DNA of 12,112 nt, from the NCBI GenBank assembly GCA_023263465.1, contig JALQWV010000202.1:1-12112 (forward strand), written 5' to 3'. Shown piece by piece: positions 7,498 to 12,112 of the stretch. Made by a program: the position numbers and the translations under genes. Source of the DNA: Ilumatobacteraceae bacterium. GTDB taxonomy: Bacteria > Actinomycetota > Acidimicrobiia > Acidimicrobiales > Ilumatobacteraceae. Within the stretch, counting starts at the first letter, position 1. The number at the start of each line of letters is the position of its first letter. The notes below the pieces were generated by a model. The model was given only the letters and a program-made list of their open reading frames with translations. It ran no database searches and had not been told where the DNA came from.

Positions 7498-7874
7498 GCG
7501 GGCTGAATGAGATCCCAGGTATTTCCATACACATCTTCAAAAACAGCAACGGTTCCGTACTCCTCGTGCCGTGGTTGCTCGCGAAACTTCACTCCTTGCG
7601 CTGTCCAGTTTGTGTAATCGCGCTTGAAGTCATCGGTCTGCAGAAAGAATCCCACTCGCCCACCTGTCTGATTGCCAATACTTGCTTTCTGAAGTTCGCC
7701 TTCAGCACGTGCAATCAACAACGAAGCACCCTCTCCAGCAGACACCACCACCCAACGTTTGCCTTCACCCATGTCGGTGTCTTCAGCAAGCGTAAAACCC
7801 AACTTGCCAACAAAGAAATCAATCGCTTCGTCATATTCGTGTGCCACATAGGTGACGAGGCCAAGACGATTCAT
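7494..7874 (-). CDS. VOC-superfamily (glyoxalase/bleomycin-resistance fold) protein
   Basis: Small vicinal-oxygen-chelate protein of 126 residues with the usual pair of beta-alpha-beta-beta-beta modules: about 1-55 (RLGLVTYVAHEYDEAIDFFVGKLGF...) and about 72-124 (GRVGFFLQTDDF ... VFEDVYGNTWDLI). The conserved GNxWDL end is present. The usual metal-binding His in the first strand is replaced, the sequence reading LVTYVA, so a classical glyoxalase I or extradiol dioxygenase reaction should not be assumed. Six bases separate it from the EthD gene upstream and it overlaps the transporter gene by four. It may bind or detoxify a small molecule under MarR control. Confidence 0.87.
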   Translation of the reverse strand: MNRLGLVTYVAHEYDEAIDFFVGKLGFTLAEDTDMGEGKRWVVVSAGEGASLLIARAEGELQKASIGNQTGGRVGFFLQTDDFKRDYTNWTAQGVKFREQPRHEEYGTVAVFEDVYGNTWDLIQPA

Positions 7875-7880
7875 CTTGAT

Positions 7881-8192
7881 TTACGAATGAATGGTGTTTT
7901 CCACCACGAACATGCGACGACGACCGGAAACGTTTGCCAAAGAATCAGCAACAACAGACTTGCCAATTTCACTTGCATATGCAGCCTCAAAATCGGCTTG
8001 CGTGTCAAACCACAGTTCTGAGACACCATCTGGGTCACCATCGGCTGGGTTTTCTACCAAATTGAATACACCCTTTCGCAGGTTTGGTAATTGCTTTGCC
8101 AGCGGCGCGTGCTGCTTCAACCACCAATCGGCAAACTGCTCATGCGTTGCACCTTCTGCGCGGGTGAGCAAAATGATCGCTTTAAAACTCAT
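7881..8192 (-). CDS. EthD-domain protein
   Basis: 103-residue protein of the EthD family in the dimeric alpha/beta-barrel superfamily, seen in FKAIILLTR, the FADWWLKQHAPLAKQLPNL segment (20-38) and a C-terminal MFVVENTIH strand. EthD was named from an ether-degradation locus in Rhodococcus, but most family members have no known reaction. Small enzymes and monooxygenase helpers of this fold often act on phenolic or quinone-like compounds. It overlaps the DUF1185 gene by four bases (ATGA at 8189-8192), so the two are translationally coupled. Confidence 0.85.
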   Translation of the reverse strand: MSFKAIILLTRAEGATHEQFADWWLKQHAPLAKQLPNLRKGVFNLVENPADGDPDGVSELWFDTQADFEAAYASEIGKSVVADSLANVSGRRRMFVVENTIHS

Positions 8193-8734
8193 GACGGCTT
8201 CTTTGTGCGAGCAAAGGGACGTCCGCCAACTGCCAGAGCGACGCTCACCACAATTTCGTGAGCCATTGGCGCATCACCGATACAGATTTCGATCGAATCC
8301 ATTTCATCAAATGACCAAATGTCGTCTTTGTTCGTTATTGGAATGGTCAGCGATGCACCCGGACCCGCAACCTTTTTTGTCGATGGAATGATGTCGTCAC
8401 CCTTAACGACTACTTTGCGTACCGGCGCACCAAATCGAGGGTGAATGAGTGCTGCCGCATGCTCAATTTCACCTGCAGTTCCAACAATTGCGCCTTTGCC
8501 ATAGGCGGTTACTTCGTTTGCTTCAACTCCCAATGCTGCAAGAGCGCGCTCTGCGAGCAATCCCGAAATCTCTGCTCCCATAGCTTCCAAAATGATGAGG
8601 TCTTTATGACGCTTACCAACAAGTGGATTATCAATGACCGCACTGGCAACTGCCTTACGCACAATGCGACCAGTAGGTTCGCCGAGTTCGGCCTGAATAT
8701 CTTCACATGTTGTGACTATTTTGCGAATGTCCAT
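8189..8734 (-). CDS. DUF1185 'amino acid synthesis family' protein
   Basis: 181-residue protein that I recognise as DUF1185, annotated in databases as amino acid synthesis family but without an established reaction. Family-like stretches are IRKIVTTCEDIQAELG (3-18), VTAYGKGAIVGTAGEIEHAA (75-94), the HPRFGAPVR following it, a GPGASLTIP segment, and a C-terminal EIVVSVALAVGGRPFARTK. The length is normal and no signal peptide is seen. It is second in the marR operon, 26 bases after marR, with no clear ribosome site before the ATG at 8734. Clustering with EthD, VOC and a transporter suggests metabolism of a small organic compound rather than housekeeping amino acid synthesis, but this is inference. 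Confidence 0.85.
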   Translation of the reverse strand: MDIRKIVTTCEDIQAELGEPTGRIVRKAVASAVIDNPLVGKRHKDLIILEAMGAEISGLLAERALAALGVEANEVTAYGKGAIVGTAGEIEHAAALIHPRFGAPVRKVVVKGDDIIPSTKKVAGPGASLTIPITNKDDIWSFDEMDSIEICIGDAPMAHEIVVSVALAVGGRPFARTKKPS

Positions 8735-8760
8735 GTATTGAAACTATCAGCACAACACTT

Positions 8761-9219
8761 TTAATCTGCTGAACGCAGGTTTTCGCCAATTTTTGCGAAT
8801 GCGCTTCCCACAGCCTTGATCTCACCATCACTGAGGAGATCAATCATGTGTCCGCGCACGCTCTTTACATGATGCGGCGCGATCTTCTTTAGAAACGCAT
8901 ATCCCTTTGGTGTCAGTAGAGCAAAGACTGCCCGTCCGTCAATCTCGTCACGAACTCGTTCCACATATTTTGCAGCAACTACACCTTCCATGCGACGCGT
9001 GAGCCCTCCTCTTGAAAGTCGAAGCGTGTCTGCCAAGTCACACATTTTCATTCGATGGTCTGGTGTAGCCGAAAGCATCGCTAGCAGTTGATAGTCACCG
9101 CCATCTAGCCCAAAAGGTTCAAGGTCTCGCTCAATTGCCCGCAGCAAGTCGGAGGCATGAGTGACGAACCCCAGCCAAGCCCTCATTTCGCTGTCATTTA
9201 GCCACTTTGCGCTTGCCAC
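8761..9219 (-). CDS. MarR-family transcriptional regulator
   Basis: Winged helix-turn-helix repressor of 152 residues, dimeric in this family and released from DNA by a ligand or by thiol oxidation. Visible parts are the dimerisation helix 10-36 (EMRAWLGFVTHASDLLRAIE), the wHTH about 50-105, a recognition helix near 69-81 (LSRGGLTRRMEGV) and the wing with DEIDGRAVFALLT (91-103). A single Cys60 sits just before the HTH. The start is GTG at 9219; the WLNDSEMRAW opening matches other MarR proteins, supporting this start over the internal Met12. It heads an operon of five genes and is divergent from doxX. The intergenic inverted repeats at 9238 and 9267 are its probable operators, implying autorepression and control of doxX. 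Confidence 0.93.
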   Translation of the reverse strand: MASAKWLNDSEMRAWLGFVTHASDLLRAIERDLEPFGLDGGDYQLLAMLSATPDHRMKMCDLADTLRLSRGGLTRRMEGVVAAKYVERVRDEIDGRAVFALLTPKGYAFLKKIAPHHVKSVRGHMIDLLSDGEIKAVGSAFAKIGENLRSAD

Positions 9220-9233
9220 ATGGTAACCCTACC

Positions 9234-9263
9234 GTAATAGTTGCGTGCGCAACTACTTTTGAA
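9234..9263 (-). promoter_or_regulatory. Predicted promoter of the marR operon
   Basis: On the minus strand TTCAAA (9263-9258) and TATTAC (9239-9234) are 18 bases apart, each matching consensus at four of six positions. The GTG start is 14 bases beyond the -10, so the leader would be very short. The first inverted repeat fills the spacer, so bound MarR would block RNA polymerase. Confidence 0.45.
9238..9255. promoter_or_regulatory. MarR operator 1 (perfect inverted repeat)
   Basis: TAGTTGCG-TG-CGCAACTA is a perfect 18-bp palindrome with 8-base arms. It lies between marR and doxX, in the spacer of the predicted marR promoter and over the -35 of the predicted doxX promoter. Size and symmetry are typical of a MarR-dimer site. 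Confidence 0.75.
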
Positions 9264-9270
9264 CTATAGT
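9241..9270 (+). promoter_or_regulatory. Predicted doxX promoter
   Basis: TTGCGT (9241-9246) and TATAGT (9265-9270) are 18 bases apart. The -10 matches consensus at five of six positions and the -35 at three. Transcription would begin near 9277, leaving a leader of about 48 bases with AAGGAG before the ATG. The two inverted repeats overlap the -35 and -10 respectively. Confidence 0.6.
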
Positions 9271-9284
9271 TGCGATAGCAACGA
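9267..9284. promoter_or_regulatory. MarR operator 2 (imperfect copy)
   Basis: TAGTTGC-GATA-GCAACGA repeats the GTTGC-N4-GCAAC core of operator 1, with one mismatched outer pair. Its centre is 29 bp from that of operator 1, nearly three helical turns. It overlaps the doxX -10 and start point. Confidence 0.65.
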
Positions 9285-9324
9285 TCTCCACCCCGGAGAC
9301 GTTTCATCTACAAGGAGAAAATCA

Positions 9325-9744
9325 ATGGACGTAGTAATGCTCGTAGGCAGAATCTTGTTTGCCTTCATGTTCGTCATGAGCGGACTCAATCATCTCACTA
9401 AAGCCGAGGCAATGGCGGGATACGCCGCATACAAGAAGGTTCCAGCGCCAAAGCTGGCCAACCTTCTCTCAGGCGTGCTCATGATCCTCGGTGGTCTTTC
9501 GGTAATCCTTGGCGTTTACGCAGATTTGGGCGCCTTGGTACTCGCTGTCTTGCTCATCGTGATGGCATTGAAGATGCACGACTTCTGGAACGCACAAGGC
9601 GAAGCTAAGCAGCCAGAAATGATCGGCTTCATGAAGAACATTTCTATGGCTGGTGGCGCACTGTTCATGTTTGCGGTTGCAGCAACGCAGAACTCAAACA
9701 TTGGACCAGCACTTGGCAGCAGCCTCTGGTCAATTGCACCATAA
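9325..9744 (+). CDS. DoxX-family integral membrane protein
   Basis: 139-residue inner-membrane protein of the DoxX family with four predicted helices at about 4-22, 45-64, 67-84 and 103-120. The family-typical opening GRILFAFMFVMSGLNHL is present, followed by MAGYAAYKKVPAPKLANLLSG. DoxX proteins have been linked to quinone or thiol redox reactions and, in Bacillus (CatD), to quinone-stress defence under MarR-type repressors. The start at ATG 9325 is fixed by AAGGAG seven bases upstream; the open frame extends back to 9241 only through promoter DNA. It is a single-gene unit closed by the terminator at 9779 and controlled by the divergent marR. Confidence 0.92.
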   Translation: MDVVMLVGRILFAFMFVMSGLNHLTKAEAMAGYAAYKKVPAPKLANLLSGVLMILGGLSVILGVYADLGALVLAVLLIVMALKMHDFWNAQGEAKQPEMIGFMKNISMAGGALFMFAVAATQNSNIGPALGSSLWSIAP

Positions 9745-9778
9745 GTTGGATTACGCGGCTTTGCCGCACAGAAATTCG

Positions 9779-9809
9779 AAAAGGGCGGCCCTCACGGGTC
9801 GCCCTTTTT
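9779..9809 (+). terminator. Intrinsic terminator after doxX
   Basis: AAAAGGGCGGCCC and GGGTCGCCCTTTT pair over 13 bases (one G-T wobble) around a TCAC loop, with one more T after the stem. It is the strongest hairpin in the window and ends the doxX transcript. The stem is preceded by a smaller hairpin, GCGGC-TTT-GCCGC (9755-9767), which has no T run. Confidence 0.93.
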
Positions 9810-9843
9810 GCATGAAAATAGACGTCCTCATCACATATTGCAC

Positions 9844-9882
9844 TTCACACATCGACGTGAATTTATCGTTTCAGTGATGTGT
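9844..9882. promoter_or_regulatory. Inverted repeats upstream of vapB, candidate autoregulatory site
   Basis: Two nested symmetries lie just upstream of vapB: TTCAC-N8-GTGAA (9844-9861) and ACACATC-N22-GATGTGT (9847-9853 with 9876-9882). VapB-VapC complexes commonly repress their own operon through such repeats. Which symmetry matters, and where the promoter is, cannot be decided here. Confidence 0.35.
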
Positions 9883-9898
9883 ATAGGAGGTGTATGGT

Positions 9899-10114
9899 AT
9901 GTCCATGGCAAGAACAAATATTGATATTGATGAAGTTGCATGCCGAAAGGTAATGAAGCGGTATCAGTTAGCCACCATGAAAGATGCGGTCAATTTCGCA
10001 CTCAATCAATTAGTTGATGAGCCTATGACCCTCGAGGAAGCACTGGCCATGGAAGGAACTGGATGGGATGGCGACCTAGCCGAAATGCGCAAGGTCCGCT
10101 TCCCATGCCATTAG
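9899..10114 (+). CDS. vapB: VapB-type antitoxin
   Basis: 71-residue ribbon-helix-helix antitoxin that binds and neutralises the VapC nuclease and usually represses its own operon. The N-terminal DNA-binding part is MARTNIDIDEVACRKVMKRY and onward (3-40). The tail EPMTLEEALAMEGTGWDGDL (41-60) is the typical toxin-gripping segment of this VapB subfamily. The start is ATG 9899, with AGGAGG eight bases upstream; ATG 9905 is also possible and would begin exactly at MARTN, the usual family start. The 3' end overlaps vapC by ten bases, so toxin and antitoxin are translationally coupled. Confidence 0.9.
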   Translation: MSMARTNIDIDEVACRKVMKRYQLATMKDAVNFALNQLVDEPMTLEEALAMEGTGWDGDLAEMRKVRFPCH

Positions 10115-10500
10115 TTGATACCTCGGCATGGATCGAGTTTCTGCGTAAAACAGGTTCAGAAACAAATTCTGAATTGAGAAATGTGTTGGCAAAACGACAC
10201 CATATTTGCGATGCAATCACAATGGAAATTCTTTCAGGTGCACGCGATGACAACCATGCAAAAAATCTGAAGCGACTGTTATCCCGAGCGACGGTTATTG
10301 AAACCAAACCGATTGACTACCACAATGCAGCCACGATTTATCGAGCATGCAGACAAGTCGGCATCACAGTGCGAACTCAAATTGATTGCCTCATTGCTGC
10401 TATCGCAATTCGTACAAATACTCCGCTATTGCATCAAGATGCTGACTTCACTGCAATTTCACAAATCACCGCATTAAAGGTGCATACCGCAAGCAAATAA
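10105..10500 (+). CDS. vapC: VapC-type toxin, PIN-domain ribonuclease
   Basis: 131-residue PIN-domain endoribonuclease, toxin of a type II pair; family members cut tRNA or rRNA when the antitoxin is lost. The acidic metal-binding set is intact: Asp5 (LVDTSAW), Glu41 (ITMEILSGA), Asp94 (RTQIDCLIAAIA) and Asp112/Asp114 (HQDADF), so it should be active. The start is ATG 10105, giving MPLVDTSAWI as in other VapC proteins; AAGG lies ten bases upstream within vapB. The TAA at 10498-10500 directly abuts the stop of the convergent DUF2889 gene. No terminator is visible at its end. Confidence 0.93.
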   Translation: MPLVDTSAWIEFLRKTGSETNSELRNVLAKRHHICDAITMEILSGARDDNHAKNLKRLLSRATVIETKPIDYHNAATIYRACRQVGITVRTQIDCLIAAIAIRTNTPLLHQDADFTAISQITALKVHTASK

Positions 10501-11160
10501 CTACTTCAGGTTTAACCACTCTTCCTCGCCGCGGCCAAGTTCTTTCAATCGCTTTTTTACTGACAGCGGAACTTCCACAAAGTTTCCCTCTTTCACCTTC
10601 GCGGCCAGTGCGCCGTTCTCTTCCCACATGTGGCATGTGTTGATAGTGCCTGCAAATTGCCTGCGGCGCTGCTCTTCAAAGTTACCTTCCTCAACAACGT
10701 TTGATTCTTCAGAAGATGACGCAGCAACCCGCATCGACCATCCGGCCTGAATAGCAACTGGCGCCATTGCCGACAGTAATGCCGTGATATGCGTGCAACC
10801 GCGCGCACCCGCAAACAGTTCCTTCACTTTCGCATTAAACCCGCGTGCGATTGACATGCCCTCAAGCTTTTTGTAGTGATCGGTGATGTGGGTGCATTCA
10901 AGATGAGGATGTTCATGAAATGTTGCGGATGCTTTTTCAATCAAAAATGTTGGATACACGATTTCAAGATCCACAATCATGTGATGCAACCACAGCGGCT
11001 GATCGTCACCCTGTAAATACAGGCCCGCCGGTTTTTCATCGACCACTACCCCACGAAGCATGAGTCGGTCAGCAGCCATTCGAAATGCGCGGACCTCGTA
11101 CCGCCGCGTATGGATTAACGGAAACTCTGGGTTTTCTGGGAACATTATCTGCGCTGACAT
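10501..11160 (-). CDS. DUF2889 protein
   Basis: 219-residue protein recognised as DUF2889, a family without known function. Family stretches are HTRRYEVRAFRMAADRLMLR (17-36), KPAGLYLQ (43-50), LHHMIVDLEI (58-67), EGMSIARGF (100-108) and GARGCTHITALLSAMAPVA (118-136). Several Cys and His residues that could bind metal are visible: His84, His86, Cys89, Cys122, His124, Cys176 and His177. No signal peptide or membrane segment is seen. The start is ATG 11160; an in-frame TTG at 11178 would add six residues. No ribosome site precedes it, so translation may be leaderless. It is divergent from the SCO6745-family gene across 31 bases and convergent with vapC with no gap. Confidence 0.85.
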   Translation of the reverse strand: MSAQIMFPENPEFPLIHTRRYEVRAFRMAADRLMLRGVVVDEKPAGLYLQGDDQPLWLHHMIVDLEIVYPTFLIEKASATFHEHPHLECTHITDHYKKLEGMSIARGFNAKVKELFAGARGCTHITALLSAMAPVAIQAGWSMRVAASSSEESNVVEEGNFEEQRRRQFAGTINTCHMWEENGALAAKVKEGNFVEVPLSVKKRLKELGRGEEEWLNLK

Positions 11161-11191
11161 GGGCGCAACGCTAACCAACTAACCTGCGCAT

Positions 11192-11923
11192 ATGACTAAC
11201 GAAGAGCTCGTCAAGACCGTTTGCCCAATTCTCAACGACAATGCCTGGAAGTACTACTTCACTCCAAAAGCCATTGAAGTTGGCAAGTCAATGGGCCTAA
11301 AAGGTATGGAGTTCTATGTTGCAGGACGCGGAGGAAGCCTCGGCGATTGTGAGGGCAGCGTGGTAGCTGCAGCATTCGGCTACTTCAACCCGGTCATTAT
11401 TAATGCAGCATGGAGCCTGGCGACGGCAAAACACGCTGCACGCGTGATTGGTGATGCTCACTATGAAGTTGCAGCACAATTGGGTCGCGAGAAACTCTCC
11501 GATATGCCGGGACTAAACGAGTTCACCTCGGCTATGGAAAAGGTGTTTAATGCTGCTGATCCAGATGGCCTCGCACTGTTTGCCGCATTTAAGTCGATGC
11601 CACTTGCGCAAGACACTCCCGCTCGCGCTATGCAACTTGCCGCGTCACTTCGAGAGTTCCGTGGTTCAGCACACCTCATTGCTATTCGCGCAGTTGGCCT
11701 TACATCGAAACAGGCTCACTATGTGAAGCGACCAAATGACGTGAAAGGTTTCGGTTGGGGAGAAGACGACGCACCGGTTGTAGATGATCAAGTTCGTGCG
11801 CTTATGGTGCAGGCAGAAAATCTCACGGACGCATTATGCATTCCTGCCTATTCAGTTTTGAATGAGGCAGAGCGCAATGCATTAGTTAACGGAACCAAAG
11901 CATTCGAAGCAGCCCTCAAGTAG
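11192..11923 (+). CDS. SCO6745-family (helix-turn-helix-like) protein
   Basis: 243-residue, mainly helical cytosolic protein resembling the SCO6745 family that is common in actinobacteria and has no firmly established role. Typical features are the N-terminal AWKYYFTPKAIEVGKSMGLKGMEFYVAGRGGSLG-like region (18-51), a GYFNPVIINAAW motif (63-74), and a C-terminal HLIAIRAVGLTSKQAHYVKR (161-180) followed by GFGWGEDD (185-192). The ATG at 11192 lacks a Shine-Dalgarno sequence; TAACCT at 11180-11185 sits six bases before it, which could be a -10 for a leaderless mRNA. It is divergent from the DUF2889 gene and three bases before the next start. Confidence 0.8.
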   Translation: MTNEELVKTVCPILNDNAWKYYFTPKAIEVGKSMGLKGMEFYVAGRGGSLGDCEGSVVAAAFGYFNPVIINAAWSLATAKHAARVIGDAHYEVAAQLGREKLSDMPGLNEFTSAMEKVFNAADPDGLALFAAFKSMPLAQDTPARAMQLAASLREFRGSAHLIAIRAVGLTSKQAHYVKRPNDVKGFGWGEDDAPVVDDQVRALMVQAENLTDALCIPAYSVLNEAERNALVNGTKAFEAALK

Positions 11924-11926
11924 TTC

Positions 11927-12112
11927 ATGCCACACCCGCTTACGCAGGTAACGCTCCGCGGAAACAGAGTCCGTCTCGAACCGCTATCTCATCAACATGT
12001 TGAGGGTTTACGTCTAGCCGCAGCAGAATCGCGCGAAACTTTTCGCTACACATGGGTGCCTTTACCAAACGAGGCTGACGTTGCGCGCTACATCGAAAGC
12101 GCAATGAGTGCA
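11927..12112 (+). CDS. GNAT-family N-acetyltransferase, N-terminal part (cut by window end)
   Basis: The first 62 codons of a plus-strand gene are present. The opening VTLRGNRVRLEPLSHQHVEG (8-27), then FRYTWVPLPNEADVARYIES, is typical of RimJ/RimL-like GNAT acetyltransferases, which move acetyl from acetyl-CoA to an amine. The acetyl-CoA-binding loop is beyond the window, so the reaction cannot be confirmed. The ATG at 11927 is three bases after the preceding stop, which suggests co-transcription with the SCO6745-family gene. Confidence 0.8.
   Translation, partial: MPHPLTQVTLRGNRVRLEPLSHQHVEGLRLAAAESRETFRYTWVPLPNEADVARYIESAMSA

Noticed and set aside
7458..8391. Long plus-strand frames opposite the VOC, EthD and DUF1185 genes
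   Set aside because: They have no protein-like domains or ribosome sites and cover three well-identified genes on the other strand.
9755..9767. GCGGC-TTT-GCCGC hairpin after doxX as a terminator
   Set aside because: It has a short stem and no following T run; the much stronger hairpin at 9779-9809 does this job.
1..12112. Mobile element, CRISPR array, tRNA or rRNA
   Set aside because: No transposase, integrase, regularly spaced repeats, cloverleaf or rRNA-like sequence was seen in reading the window.

Overview
The window reads as an ordinary chromosomal segment of an actinomycete-type bacterium (Actinomycetota), perhaps one of the lower-GC aquatic lineages. The reasons are a SufC-SufS-SufU iron-sulfur cluster with the zinc protein SufU, an SCO6745-family protein, a DUF2889 protein, a VapBC pair of the kind common in actinobacteria, several genes with no Shine-Dalgarno sequence that fit leaderless translation, and a base composition near 50% GC by eye. 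The lineage below phylum is a guess. I see no rRNA, tRNA, CRISPR array, insertion sequence or phage gene.

Layout: (1) 1-124, the 3' end of an unidentified plus-strand gene whose stop codon interlocks with that of the next gene. (2) 121-1762, two minus-strand secreted proteins in tandem that share a C-terminal domain of about 85 residues and are paralogues. (3) 1825-4320, a plus-strand sufC-sufS-sufU operon for Fe-S cluster assembly, preceded by a 16-bp palindrome and a possible leaderless promoter. (4) 4327-6482, a minus-strand aminotransferase and a D-2-hydroxyacid dehydrogenase, probably consecutive steps on the same 2-oxo acid. (5) 6577-9219, a minus-strand five-gene operon: marR, a DUF1185 'amino acid synthesis' protein, EthD, VOC/glyoxalase and an EamA exporter, tightly packed with two 4-bp ATGA overlaps. 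(6) 9325-9744, a DoxX membrane protein divergent from marR. The gap between them holds two matched inverted repeats that overlap both predicted promoters. (7) 9779-9809, a strong intrinsic terminator, followed by vapBC (9899-10500). (8) 10501-11923, a divergent DUF2889 / SCO6745-family pair only 31 bp apart, then the start of a GNAT acetyltransferase that runs off the window.

How the genes work together: SufS extracts sulfur from cysteine, SufU relays it, and SufC is the ATPase of the scaffold. The scaffold subunits SufB and SufD are not in this window. The MarR block looks like a small regulon in which one repressor controls both its own operon and doxX. Its composition (MarR, DoxX, VOC) resembles quinone/electrophile-stress loci such as catDE of Bacillus. 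The most interesting points are the twin MarR operators, the palindrome in front of sufC, and the duplicated secreted protein with an unrecognised C-terminal domain. I found no clear sign of a wholly new multi-gene system.
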